Counted from the stretch's first letter, positions 31,098-43,153 are shown. The stretch: DNA of 64,000 nt from Spinacia oleracea (GCF_020520425.1 NC_079487.1:129106385-129170384), one strand, 5' to 3'. The notes: a model not told the origin generated them from the sequence alone. Made by a program: numbers and translations.

Positions 31098-31430
31098 ATG
31101 ATAACTGTATTGGTAGGCGGCGCTTGTACTTTGGCTGAGCCGGAACAAGCAGAGGTAGTGGTCCCAATTTCAAACATCTTGGTCGAAGGGACTAGAGGCC
31201 GCGGCGGGGGTGTTGATGATAATCTGAGGTGCATAGCAATTGACTATGCATGTGGTCTGTATCTGAAAAAGGATTGTTGCACAGACAGCGTATGCAAAAT
31301 TAGCATAATTCCTGGTCGTGTTACTGGTACATGCCAAAAGTGCCCTGTACGTGGGGATTTTTGTAGTCTTTTTCGCCATTGTTGCTCTGACTACACCTGT
31401 GACGGCCTCTTATGGGGTCGTTGTTCTTAG
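31098..31430 (+). CDS. Double-knottin peptide 3, start region altered
   Basis: The body is a third double-knottin: after a short spacer (VVVPISNILVEGTRG) there are 12 cysteines, C-x6-C-x7-CC-x4-C-x12-C, two residues, C-x6-C-x5-CC-x4-C-x7-C. From 31098 the protein has 110 residues, but its N-terminus (MITVLVGGACTLA) is a very short hydrophobic segment. A family-like start (MGEMKKWVLGK) lies at 31055 in a different frame, so the usual signal peptide is not continuous with the body. Either translation starts at 31098 with a minimal signal, or the gene is damaged or misassembled here. The two domains are otherwise uninterrupted and their spacing is conserved, which suggests selection until recently. 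Confidence 0.65.
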   Translation: MITVLVGGACTLAEPEQAEVVVPISNILVEGTRGRGGGVDDNLRCIAIDYACGLYLKKDCCTDSVCKISIIPGRVTGTCQKCPVRGDFCSLFRHCCSDYTCDGLLWGRCS

Positions 31431-33088
31431 ATTATATATGAACTAGATGCAACATGCAAGTATGGTACGTACGTGTTTGTTAAATTATGTGGCGTTGATC
31501 TCTATACTATCAAATATCGATCTTGTGATTCTTGTCTTCGTTCACCTTGTGTTATACTGTTTGCTGTTTTTACTTAATTTCTAGCTAAATAAATAAATTT
31601 ACTCTCATCTCTTTAGACTTTAGAGAATGGGAGACTGGTAGTACGTTGTATCTAATGAATTACCAACTATTAAAACTGTGTTCCATGTTTATATATTACT
31701 TCGTATTATGTATAGATGCATGTGTTGTTTTGACCTTGGCTTTGTATACTCGGATGATTTTACAATGGCTACAAAAAATTGGTAGCCACTGTAAACTATT
31801 AATCGTGACCTTCCATTTTCATAAATAAATCTACACCACTGGTTTGGTTGACTAATAATAAAAATAAAAAGTGTTTTTGGATAAAGACAAATAAAGTAAC
31901 TGCTCCATAAACCAGGTTTTCCCATTTCCCTTCCTTCTATTATCTCACAAGAACATTAATGGACGGAAGCCTTCAAATAAGTCGTAATTTAAATGATTAT
32001 TTGTGAAAGTAATATTATACCATTCTCATATCATTAACAACTGGTTTCTATTAGTGCTATACGGAGTATATTGCTATAGAATTCTTAATTACATAGTGTT
32101 TTTTTTTTTTTTTTGACAAATACACAGTGTCACTCAATGGAGTTCCCTTATTTTTGTGTTATTTTCATAAATGGATAATAACTTGAATAAAGATAAAATT
32201 GTTGATTAATTAACAAAGAAATTCGGAGTAGTTCCAGACTTGGAAATTGGAAGTACGAGAATTTTGTTCCATTAACATCATGCAGTTAATAATCAAGATT
32301 CGAGTGCCTTATTTCCATTTATAAGAATAACTGATTATTTTTTTTTCATTTTTATTTTAATGGTCAAACAAATAAACGGCCAAGATTAGTCTTGTAAATT
32401 CAAAGGTTCAGATTAAAACAATTACAATGGCTACCACTTTTTGGAGCCATTGAAAAGTCTTCCTTATATACTCTGTTTATATATATCCTTATACAACCTC
32501 TGAATTATTTCTCTCTCCTACCCACACGAGTTAGATTTATTTGACAAGTATACTTATATTAAAATATCTTACGTTTTAAAAGGGACTAATAATCAAAAAC
32601 AAATAGAGTACTAAATTATTTATTCCCAACTTATCGATCAGATCAGTATAAGTAATCAATCAAAACATATATAATTCTGGAAACTTCAAATCTTTAATAA
32701 AATTGACACGTTAAACAGATCAATTAGCTAGTATCAAAAATATTTCTTTTGTGAAATCAACTAGAACATATAAAATCATATACTTCGTAGTAACATTAAT
32801 CATTTATTGAATATATATTCAAGTAGCTAGAATCATCTCTTATACCTATTTGCAAGTTACCATTGGCGGAGCCACGTGGGTACAAGGGAGTCCGAGTAGC
32901 AGCATCTTGGACTCCCTAATACCTATTTGGATGAAAGGAGGCTAATCAAGCAACAATTTATGAAAAAAGAATAATTCTCATTTTATTTTACACTGATACA
33001 CCCGTCTTGATCAATCACATAAGAATTAATCTAATAGTGGAGGTAAATTAAATAGAAATGGGGATTGACCTCTTGAATTGATTCCTTA
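31431..33088. other. Intergenic, no gene seen
   Basis: AT-rich. A fragment 'ttggcggagccacgtgggta' near 32863 is the end of an hAT-like repeat also seen at 38474. No ORF of interest. Confidence 0.5.
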
Positions 33089-33375
33089 CACTACAAGAAT
33101 TTATATCTTTAACGACAACTTAATTACGACGGGTCAAAAATCCTGTCGCAAAAGCTTTTTGCGACGGGGCTAACAACCAAATAAAGACGGGAATAACCGT
33201 CGCAAATGTCTTTTACGACGGGTTAACGACGGGATTTTCCATTAACGACGGGATTTTCCATTAACGACGGCCCCCTTTTATGACGGGTTCGCGACAGAAA
33301 ATCCGTCATTAATCAACGATTATTAGCCTTTAGCGACGGGATTTCCCGTCATTAATGGTACAATTTTTTGTAGTG
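33089..33375. mobile_element. CACTA-derived MITE (C)
   Basis: It starts CACTACAAGAATTTATATC, ends TTGTAGTG and has a 3-bp target duplication (tta). It is the least decayed of the three copies, with an internal direct repeat 'taacgacgggattttccat'. Same orientation as copy B. Confidence 0.9.
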
Positions 33376-33378
33376 TTA

Positions 33379-34600
33379 GCTGATGAGCAGCAGAGGTGGC
33401 CTTCTCTGCAATGTTGCTAGCCTTCTCCTGTAAGAACAGTCAGCAAGAATTAGAATAAATGAATCTATCAATCAATTAATTTTGAATCTTAATTTAAAAG
33501 GAAAAAAACTTTAATTTATTTTATATTTTAGGAAAGATTTGTGATCATCGTCACGTTTCAACATTTTTTTTTTGAAAAAAAAATTAATTCATTAATCATG
33601 TGAACAATGATACGATATTTACAATAGAAAATTTGAGAATTTTTTTTTAAAATATTCGCCTCGGTTTGGCACTTAGCTTGGCCGGCATGGTAGTTGATGT
33701 TTTGTGAGGCCATATCTTTTATAAATTGAACTAATTTATATCGCTTTGTTTAAAATTCTTGTGAAAAAGTGAAGTGATCGTAGATGAACCATGAGAAGTA
33801 TATTTAAGTTTAGTGTGTTTTTTTGAACCATGAGAATACACTTCCTATGGTTTTGTTTGTATGAAATAGATAATCATGTTTTTACCTTAGCAAAAATTAC
33901 AATACTTATAATGTTTTTGTTGGTATATAATTACTGTATAATGTTTGTCCTAATGGATATTCGATAATTTAATCATGTTTGTTGTAATCCCTCTAAATTA
34001 TTAATACAATCAATCATTTGATTTTGTGGAAGCAACGTACACTACCTAATCATTCAAATAAGTGAGTAACCCACAAAAAACCTAGTATCAATTTATCACA
34101 TTAGTCCATTACACTTCTTTCTAATTTTAAACTCTATTTTCCTAATTAATTCAATATAACACTAAGATCTTTGGCCAAAATATGGCCCTACACTTGTCAA
34201 AAAAAAAAAAAAAGTATGGCCCTACACTATCAGATCCACCAATGAGACACTGCCACGTTTTAATTTTAATATTGAGGGCGAATCTTAATCGAGACCAATA
34301 TTCCTCGATTCTCAACTGCTGCCACATGGTTCATGAACTTAGAACTTCAATTCCACATAAAAAAACAAGTCCTAAACTACATGGACCATTCGACCTTTTC
34401 GAACATTCGGTTATACATTTTTCATTTTTATAAAGGTCTTATGATCGGTATAGTGGTGTCTAGTTTAATCTTTGCTTTATTTTTATTTTTTTTTGGTTTT
34501 TCAAACAAAATTAATCATTGTTTAACAAATTAGGAAATAATTTCACTTTCAACTAAAAGGTTCGGGGCGTTCAATCTTCAATGTAGACACTTTAAGGGGA
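33379..34600. other. Intergenic, no gene seen
   Basis: AT-rich sequence with short poly-A/T tracts. ORFs at 34182 and 34333 overlap in different frames and show no family features. Confidence 0.5.
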
Positions 34601-34608
34601 GTGTTCCT

Positions 34609-35016
34609 TAGACCTGGTTATTGGACAGAGTAGTCAAATGGATATAGGGTTAGGGTCAAGTTAATAGGGCATTTATTGGGCAGGGCTCTTATTGGACAGG
34701 GCCTTTATTGGACAGGGCCTTTATTGGACAGGGTCATTATAGGGTCAAACTTATACTACAATTATTTTGAAAATTAAAATAGTAATGATACAAAAACTTA
34801 CGTGTATAGCTTCGTATTTACTTGTACTTGCACATGGCTCTTTTGTTTTTCATTTTTCATTGCTCGTTTATTGACCTGTCCACTAAAGACCCGCTATTGA
34901 CCCGCGACCCGCTTTTGACCCGCCCATTATCGACCCGCTAAAAATGACCCTTTCTATACCCGACCCTCTTTTGACCCGCACCGACCCTGACCCGCCCCGC
35001 CCGATAACCAGGTCTA
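34609..35016. mobile_element. hAT MITE 'TAGACCTGGTTAT', copy 1
   Basis: Ends TAGACCTGGTTATTGG and inverted CCGATAACCAGGTCTA are flanked by an exact 8-bp duplication (gtgttcct, 34601-34608 and 35017-35024), the hAT hallmark. Subterminal arrays of 'ttattggacagggcc' and 'gacccgc' words flank an AT-rich core. The same element occurs inverted at 62283-62656. Confidence 0.93.
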
Positions 35017-35154
35017 GTGTTCCTCTTACCCTTCTCCCCATTTTCAAAGTGTTTAGACAACTCACCTGGACTGGATTTCTACCCGATAAGACACTTCATT
35101 TTACATTCTCATTATGTACTATAACATTTATTTAATATAATACAATTATATGAT

Positions 35155-35420
35155 CCAGTGGTGCAACCAGGAATTATACATGGGGGCCAAAATTTAACGT
35201 ACGATTTTTATAACAATTCAAAACAAAACAAAAAATCGAAAAAAAAAACAAGTATAAAAATAAGTGAGACAAGATTTGAACCTTGGGCCTCTACTTTTCA
35301 AGGTAAAATTACCACTTGAACTATATTTCGTATTAAAAATGTGTTTTATAATGCATATTTAGTTTTCAAACATATCAGGGCGAGGCCCCGCCAGACCCTC
35401 TTAGTTCCGCCTATATCACT
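35155..35420. mobile_element. Decayed hAT-like MITE
   Basis: It starts near 'cagtggtgcaaccaggaatt' and ends near 'agttccgcctat', a familiar 'cagtggcggagccagg' plant hAT type. Related end fragments lie near 32863 and 38474. No exact target duplication was found. Confidence 0.5.
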
Positions 35421-35777
35421 TTTCATGTACAAGTTTACAACAAACAAAAGCTTCTTTTTAACATCAAGTGACTTGTGAACAAATTGGATATAAGTCACAC
35501 ATTACAATCATTATTAGTACCAACACATAATTGAATATGTCAGTACCAATAACACAAATGACTCTTATCGTTCCTTAGCAGTGTATTGGTATGTTAATAA
35601 GTATTAACACATTAGTCTCATTACCAATAAAAGTCACTTACCTTCGTTTTAAACACCAGCCACTAAACAATACACTTAAAGTAAACATGTTACGGATACA
35701 CTTTTTTCCCTCCTATATATACCCGCTTCAATTTTCTTCTCCAAAATATCCAAAAAGAAAATTAAATTAAAAAAAAC

Positions 35778-37013
35778 ATGGGTTTCGAAAGCAGCTGCAA
35801 CAATAGCTCCTCCTCAATGGTGTCTAAAGAATGGAGCTTTAGAAGCACATCTTCATCTTCAATCTCCAACAATAGCAGCACAAACAATCTTAATCTATCT
35901 CATTATACTTATATCCACCCCTATTACAAATGCATAACAACTCTTAAAACACCAAACCACCACCACATCTCTTGCTTAGCAGTCCACAACAACCTCCTCT
36001 ACGCCGCGTCCGGCAACCAAATCACTTCCTTCGATTTAACCACACTCTCTCCTACGGTGTCGTTCGACGGCCGAGATTTTTCCTCGGGAGGGTTCATCAA
36101 GTCCATTGCATTCCACCAAGATGACAAAATCTTAACCGCTCATCAAGACACTAAAATCCGAGTATGGAAACGACACCGTTTACTCGCAACCCTCCCTACG
36201 ATCAAAGACAAACTACGTCGTTTCTATTGTGCGAAAAACTACGTACAAGTTGGAAGAAATAAGAGGAAGCTTTGGATTCAACATAACGACGCCGTTTCAG
36301 GGATGACGTTACATAACGGTTTAATCTACTCCGTTTCATGGGATAAAACGTTGAAAATATGGCGGGGGTCGGATTTTAAATGTTTAGAGTCGGTAACGGC
36401 GCATGAAGACGCTGTTAACGCCGTAGCGGTTTCGACAAACGGGGTAGTGTATACGGGGTCAGCTGACGGGAAAATAAGGGTGTGGAAGAGGGGGTATGAT
36501 AAGGTGGGGAAACACTCCATGGTAGCTAACATGGAGAAGCATGGATCAACGGTAAATGCGTTAGCGTTGAGTAAAGATGGGAGGGTGTTGTTATCAGGCG
36601 GCTGTGATGGTGCGATCATTGCGTGGGAAAAAGAAGGGGAGGATGATCAGATGGTGGAGAGTGGAGTTGTAGGAGGGCATGATGGGGCCGTGTTGTGCTT
36701 GATTAGATTGGATCATGATTTGTTTGTTAGCGGTGGAGCGGATCGGACGGTGAGGATTTGGGGGAGAGGAGAGGGGGGAAATGGGTGTGGGGGTAGGGGA
36801 TTGTTTTGTTGTATGGGTGTTTTAGAAGGGCATGATAAACCGGTGAGGTCGTTGGTGGTGGCGTCGTCGGAAAGTGTGTCGTCGAACGGTGTCGTTTCGG
36901 TTTGTAGTGGGAGCTTGGATGGGGAGATTAAGATTTGGGAAATCATGGCTTCTGAGCTCATCAATCATAGGCCTTCTTGCATGGCTGCAACAAAGATTGT
37001 TACACCGTACTAG
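35778..37013 (+). CDS. JINGUBANG-like WD40 repeat protein
   Basis: This intronless 411-residue protein matches plant WD40 proteins of the JINGUBANG type (pollen germination regulator in Arabidopsis). The first 45 residues are Ser/Asn-rich and probably disordered. Propeller blades follow from about 62, with W-D-like ends at KIRVW (126-130), TLKIW (191-195), KIRVW (232-236), AIIAW (279-283), TVRIW (324-328) and EIKIW near 387, giving six or seven blades. The family signature region RRFYCAKNYVQVGRNKRKLWIQH (147-169) is present. WD40 propellers are interaction scaffolds with no enzymatic activity. A TATA box (tatatatac, about 35715) lies about 60 bp upstream of the first ATG. The coding region is more GC-rich than its flanks. 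Naming within the family is tentative. Confidence 0.88.
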   Translation: MGFESSCNNSSSSMVSKEWSFRSTSSSSISNNSSTNNLNLSHYTYIHPYYKCITTLKTPNHHHISCLAVHNNLLYAASGNQITSFDLTTLSPTVSFDGRDFSSGGFIKSIAFHQDDKILTAHQDTKIRVWKRHRLLATLPTIKDKLRRFYCAKNYVQVGRNKRKLWIQHNDAVSGMTLHNGLIYSVSWDKTLKIWRGSDFKCLESVTAHEDAVNAVAVSTNGVVYTGSADGKIRVWKRGYDKVGKHSMVANMEKHGSTVNALALSKDGRVLLSGGCDGAIIAWEKEGEDDQMVESGVVGGHDGAVLCLIRLDHDLFVSGGADRTVRIWGRGEGGNGCGGRGLFCCMGVLEGHDKPVRSLVVASSESVSSNGVVSVCSGSLDGEIKIWEIMASELINHRPSCMAATKIVTPY

Positions 37014-37072
37014 ATAACTTTAGTATAGTGAATGTGGTGTACTGGTGTATGGTGTATCGGTTGCACAATATG

Positions 37073-37325
37073 GTTTATACACCCGGGTGCACAATACTCA
37101 CTGTGCATCTTCTTTTTAAATGAACATATAGTTAAATACAAAGAACATATTGTTCATACCCAAAGAACATATAACTAATAAACATATAGTTCAAATCCAT
37201 AGAATATTAGTTTAAATATTTCACTAGTACATGTAAATTGAAATCATTCTCCATGTTTATTAGATTTACAATGAATGTTCAACATGGTGCACAATGAGCA
37301 CTGTGCACCCGGGTGTATAATCCAA
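37073..37325. mobile_element. MITE with 'tatacacccgggtgcac' ends
   Basis: Inverted ends 'tatacacccgggtgcacaat' and 'tgcacccgggtgtata' enclose about 250 bp rich in 'gaacatatagtt' words. It sits just downstream of the WD40 gene, possibly inside its 3' UTR. Confidence 0.75.
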
Positions 37326-37389
37326 ATCGCGGTGTATCGGTCTAATAACCACGAGTAATGAACAATACATTTTGTTTAAGGTTAATATT

Positions 37390-38405
37390 GGATCTTTTAC
37401 CAAACTGGCTACTTATACAATTTTATTTACCAAAATAGCTACTTCTGAATTCTATTTTCCAAAGCTACTATTTATTTATCAAAATGACTATATTAACTTT
37501 GAGGCAAAAAAAAAAAAAAAATCATTAAACTGGTTAGGTTTTTTTTTTTTATAATATATATAATTTCTTTTTAGTAAAAAATATAAAATCTTGTTTTGGG
37601 GGTTTTATATTTTTGTATTTTTACTAAAAAGAAATTAAGAAACCTTTAAACCTTTAAACATAAATTTAAGACCTTCATAACTAACCACTTCCCCTAATAT
37701 TTGTCCAATACAACCTGTAATCCCAGTAGAACTCGATACTCAAGAAAAAATAAATGACATAAATAGGGTAATGAACCATAGAAAGGTAGAAATTGAGATA
37801 CTCATGCACATTCAAATAATAGGGAAGTATACAATTCTCAAATATGCGTAGACAATTTAATTAAGCTGCAAGAACCGGAACTTTTATCATACCAGCAATA
37901 AGAATGCAAGTGAATCAATTTCCAGAATTTAAATCACCTCCAACTAGCAAGGAACCCTCAGTGAAGAAGTTTTAGGAAGTCTATACCGACCCCAACCACG
38001 GTTTTCAATTGCTATTAGAAATAGTTTCGGTTTCTTATTAGAATCGAAACCAAAATTCAGAACATTGAAATACTCCAAATCAGTTAATAATTATTTTAAA
38101 AAAAAAAACTCAAACAAAACCGGTTCACTATTAAAAAAAGAAACTCCAACAAAATCGGTTCACTATTTAAAAATAAATCAAACCGGTTCACTATTAAAAA
38201 AAACTCAAACCGGTTCACTATTATAAAAAAGCTCAAACCGGTTTACTATAAAAATAAAAATAAAAATAAAAACTCAAGCTCGTTCATTGGATTTTACTTT
38301 AAAATAATAAAAAAAAATAAAAAAAAACTAGTTTGGGAATTAAAATTAAAAGATAGGAATTTTGGTAAGTAAAATTGTAAAAGTAGCCACTTTGGTAAAA
38401 GATCC
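37390..38405. mobile_element. Non-autonomous MULE with 9-bp target duplication
   Basis: Inverted ends start GGATCTTTTACCAAASTGGC and share more than 40 bp; an exact 9-bp duplication (gttaatatt) lies at 37381-37389 and 38406-38414. The interior has a palindrome of about 75 bp around 37562-37637 and about five copies of 'aaaccggttcactatt' around 38115-38245. No transposase is present. A single end of the same family lies at 24652. Confidence 0.93.
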
Positions 38406-38414
38406 GTTAATATT

Positions 38415-39425
38415 TTTCCAAAGTCAATTATTATCGGCTAGCGGTCGAGTCTCATATCAGACCAACTGACATTTGTTACCAGTGGCGGAGCCACGCGGGT
38501 ACAAGGGGGTCACCGACTCCCCAAAGAAAAATTGAAAAAAAACTTATAACCGAATGTTAAGAGACATATTGTAATCTAGAACTGATATTTTAGGTGATAG
38601 TACTAAAAAACACCATCATCGCACATAAGACATCGTGTATAACTATGGGGGATAAGACTAAGAGATCAGTCTGTATAAACAACCAGTCTCTTAGAATTTT
38701 GAATAAATTCAATTCAAAGCAAAGAGATCAATTATTTAAATGCCTGCACTCTTAAATTAAGTTATTCTAAGCATATGAAACCCGTAGAGAATTATTGTAA
38801 TAATTTTGTAAGTATTTGATTGTAATATAGTCTTAAGTCTTAACAACTAGGTCAAGACATCATTGATCCACGTTGATGACATGTATTCCTTGTTGTTATG
38901 TTTTTTTTTTTTTTTAAGTTGACCCGTTTCATTTTAATTTTATTACATCAAACGATATTTAAATAATTACTCATTATTAACAATAAACGAAAATTAAAAA
39001 CATTAAACAATAATCAAGTACTCCGTATAAATTTATGACAATAAATTAGTAACATTAAATGATAATTAAGTTGAAATTAATAACAATCAACAAATAATTT
39101 CATAACTACACCCCACCCCTCAACCCCTAAAATGACATGGTCCCTACTTGTTTTACTTATTAAAATATCTACTCAACGACCCCACTTGTTCTATTCATTC
39201 AATTATTCGTCTTAATACCCGTGCACGGCCAAGTGTATCTCTTAAATAAATACGGAGGGAGTACGAAGTATGAGATATATTTTGGGTACAATTGATTGGA
39301 TTGTAATCATCAAATATTATTAATCATTACATCCATTTTGATCTCGTTTGAAGTACATTTCTTTGGCAATGGCAAAAGAAAAAGAAGGAAGGAAGAGTTT
39401 CGAGAATGATCGACTATACGTATTA
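38415..39425. other. Intergenic, no gene seen
   Basis: AT-rich. A 'cagtggcggagccacgcgg' hAT-like end fragment is near 38474. No reading frame is supported. Confidence 0.5.
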
Positions 39426-39682
39426 CTACCTCCATTTCAATAAGTTCGTTATGCTTACTATTTGCAAAGACTCCAGTATAATGTTTGATCTTTATTGTAT
39501 TCAATTTCGTATGGCAAGAAAATATAAAATGTTGATATTTATAAACTACTTTTTGAGGCGAATCTAACAAGATATCTCATGATAATTTTTGATAGATATA
39601 ATAGTAAAAATTTAATGGTCAAAGTTTAGATTGTTGGAAACATTTTTCAAAGCGTAAAGAATTTAATGAAACCGAATTTTGT
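39426..39682. mobile_element. Degenerate Stowaway MITE
   Basis: It starts CTACCTCCATTTCAATAAG after TA and keeps internal words of the 2218 family ('ttgcaaagactcca', 'gaatctaacaagat', 'aagcgtaaagaa'). The right end is eroded. Confidence 0.75.
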
Positions 39683-40601
39683 ATATATTATACTCAAAAT
39701 ATTATAGGCTTTAATAATTTAACACTACGTATTATGATCGGGTAAATCACAACTGCACAATCGAATTATATTCATGAATCATGAGGTCATTCAATCTCCT
39801 TTTGCAAGTTAAAAGTATCAACACAAAAAATCTTAACAACTATGGTTTCCTGATTTTATATAATAATTCAAGCACCAATATTTCTTAACGTTAATTAATT
39901 AATTAATTAATTCACTAAATTGGACCACATATCATATACAGTATTAATAGATTATTTGTGTCACTATAATTTCGAATGGTAATTATATTTTGGGAATAAT
40001 AGGGTATTGTTGCAAACTTGCAATATGATTGCCTCTGTATTTGTATTTAATTATATTTTAGGCTCAGGACACGTCGTGACGTGAAATAGACTTTGGAGGT
40101 GTTTGTTTCCATGTTTGTGCAAGCGACTCGAAGCATACATCCAAATCCCCAAAAGGAGCGGGCGAGCACTATGATCAAAACTCAAAAGTAAGCTCAAGTA
40201 TAATCAAATGCTTAATTAATTAATTTTAAACAATTAACATATACACTTGTTCTCCTTCAGCCCCTTTCTTATATATTGTTAGGACAAATAAGTTTTTGTT
40301 AATAAACTTTACAAAAATGATAAAGGTCGCAACATGCGAACTTTAAGCCGTGTCACAATGATGAAATGACATGCTTATATGTCATGATTTAAATTAGAAA
40401 CAATATTTAATTTATATAACCTAAACTTTATTCTCTTACAAGCATGTCTAATTAGTAATTAGCTATAATAAGATCCAATCAGTTTAGAATAAGTTTAAAA
40501 GATTTCAGGTGATAGAAAAGCATGCTTGTTGTGGCTAAAGACAATTACGTACAATAAGGTTTGATTTATATATCAAGAGTACAATTTGAGTTCCTAGCTA
40601 C
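39683..40601. other. Intergenic, no gene seen
   Basis: AT-rich, with a (ttaa)n tract near 39890. Nothing coding was recognised. Confidence 0.5.
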
Positions 40602-40855
40602 TACCTCCGTTTTAAAAAGATCTTTACAGTTACTATTTGCACGGACTCCAATGCAATATTTAACTACTTATATATCCAATTTCGTGTATGAAAAAATTAT
40701 AAAAATTTGATATTCTGAAAATATATACCGAGACCAATCTAACAAGATCTTACAAGTAACGTTTTGATGTATATAATGGTAAGAATTTATGGTCAAAGTT
40801 TTTATACTTTGGACACATTTTCCTAAGCGTAAAGAACTTTCTGAAACGGAGGTAG
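40602..40855. mobile_element. Stowaway MITE
   Basis: It starts CTACCTCCGTTTTAAAAAG and ends 'cggaggtag' with TA on both sides. Length is 254 bp. Internal sequence is close to the copies at 2218 and 63477. Confidence 0.9.
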
Positions 40856-40857
40856 TA

Positions 40858-41763
40858 GCTAATACTCCGTTGCTTCCTAGGTTTGACAAGGAATTTGATT
40901 AGATACTCCAATTAGTTATGTTATTTCATGAATCATGATTTGATGTTCACCTTTTTTAAATGCCTTACATTATATTATTAGTGATAAATTACGAGTATAT
41001 TATAACCCTACACAAAACTCTGTATGTATTCCTGAATTTTATATACTCCGTATTTTGGGTGCAAAATTTTGTATTATATATTGAGGGAGTCAAATAATTT
41101 AATAAACCAATATCATATGGTAGAAAATCAAAAGAAGGCATGCAATAAAGCTACTTCCTTACAGTTTATGTTAAAAAGTTGAAACAAAAATATGCTTAGC
41201 AAAAAGGCAAGTTTCTAATCATCCCCTCTTGCCAATAACGACATTTTTGGGGGATGTTTACTGAAATCACTATGTTAAACTCCATCTTTGTGGGAGCATG
41301 TACATGTGGCTCACACTAATCATCTTAATTAATTACATTAATTAGTTTAATTTGAAGAATTAAGCATCTATAGAGTATCAACTTCAACTATAACTCCACT
41401 ATATCAAATCGCAATTATATCATAATTGCGTAATTGCTTACGTCGTACTTTATAATTAACTAATTCTTAGGAGTAATTATTAGTTTAATTTAATTACATA
41501 GTAGTTATTAAAAAAAAGTTATTAAAACAATTTATACGCTGAAACGTAAAACAAATAATTTGGTCTTGTTTGGCAATGACGGAGTATAGAGTAGTTTTTA
41601 GCTGGTTTTACTGGTTGTTACTATATGTTTGAAACATCTGTTTGTTTAAAGTGTTTGGTAAATCACCTGTTAGTTGGTATGTTTAATATATAAAATGACT
41701 ATTAATAACATAACATTGACATAAACTAATGTAGGTTGGTAAGAGTTGTATTTTTAAATAATA
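40858..41763. other. Intergenic, no gene seen
   Basis: AT-rich sequence without supported genes; a few 'ctccgta' words are Stowaway-end remnants. Confidence 0.5.
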
Positions 41764-42192
41764 CTAGATTAAATCCCGTGCACGCACGGATTTTGATCAT
41801 TTTTTCACAAAATATTTAACTGAATATCTCCCAAACTATTGCATAGTTATAACATTTTTAACATACTCATTTAAATTTATTCATCTAATATGCATATTTA
41901 AATTCTTAATATGGTAATTTGACCAAATATTGAATGGTATATTTTCCATTATTAATATAGCAATTTGACTAAAATATTACTAATTTAGAATAATTATTAT
42001 TACGCCATATCTATTATTGCCATAATTTATAAACTAAATTTTGTTTCCAATAAATAGATTATAAAAAAGGTAGAGAATAAATATAAAATCAAACAGGTAC
42101 ACCTTTTGGGAAAGTGGTTTTTGGCGGGAAAAAATTGCACCAGAAATTGACACGTGTCATTCCTAGTGTCTCTTTTAGTATATAGTAATAGA
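41764..42192 (-). mobile_element. Short non-autonomous Helitron
   Basis: On the minus strand the element starts TCTATTACTATATACTAAAA after A. It ends with a hairpin (CCGTGCGTGCACGG) followed by GATTTAATCTAG and T. These are classic plant Helitron termini, inserted between A and T with no target duplication. Length is 429 bp, with no Rep/helicase coding region. Confidence 0.85.
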
Positions 42193-42459
42193 TAATAGAT
42201 TAGGACAAAGTTATCATTTTACATCCACTTTTCCAGATCTCTAATGCAAAAAGATTCTACATTGAGCTTTTTTAATATTAGCTTTTTTCATACCAACTCC
42301 GAACCAAACACTATGATCCTGTTAGCTTTTTAAAATGGTTAAATTTCTAAATCAACTCACCTTTCTTTTTTCTCCAAACCTTTCATAACCAAGCACCTCA
42401 TTTATCAGTTTGTTGAAGCATTCTATGGTTCTTACGGTGTTACCTTTGTGCTTTGAAGT

Positions 42460-43014
42460 TAGAGCTGGCAATGGGTTGGGTTGGGTCGAAATCAGGTCGA
42501 CCCATTTATAAACGGGTTGAGATTTTCCCAACCCAACCCGACCTGTTTAATTAAACGGGTTGAGATTTTCAACCCAACCCAACCCAACTATAAACGGGTT
42601 GACCTGAAGTTGACCCGTTTAATTTTTTTTCCCACTTTTAATTGTAAATTGATTTGACTATAGAATTGCGAGGTGATTTTGTTATGGCATATCTCATTGC
42701 AAAAAGTAATTTTTCAATATGTATTTGACATGAATCAAAACGTCAAATAATTATTCAATGTTGAAGGGAAAATGAGAAATAAAATCTTTCAAATCACATT
42801 ATACATATATATATTACATACTTGCTTGCACTTAAATGGGTTAGACGGGTTGTTTTCGGGTTGAAAATTTCAACCTGACCCAACCCATTTAATTAAACGG
42901 GTTGGGTTGGGTTGACCCATTTAATTAAACGGGTTGAAAATCTTGACCCAACCCTTTATTATTGGGTTGGGTTCGGGTTGGGTTGGTGGGTTGGGTCAAT
43001 TTTTGCCAGCTCTA
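42460..43014. mobile_element. hAT MITE 'TAGAGCTGGCAA'
   Basis: Ends TAGAGCTGGCAATGGG and inverted TTTGCCAGCTCTA are flanked by an exact 8-bp duplication (tttgaagt, 42452-42459 and 43015-43022). Both subterminal regions are dense arrays of 'gggttgggttgacc', which could be transposase-binding sites, around an AT-rich core. Confidence 0.93.
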
Positions 43015-43153
43015 TTTGAAGTATCATTCTCATTTAAGATTTTATGGGTACCCAAGCCCTGCTCAATTTATGTCCAACGGAGTACTAAAGTATTTGGGTA
43101 ATTGGGTTGCTGGGCAGCGTAACCATCGAATTATTTTTTATATTATTGGGTGG

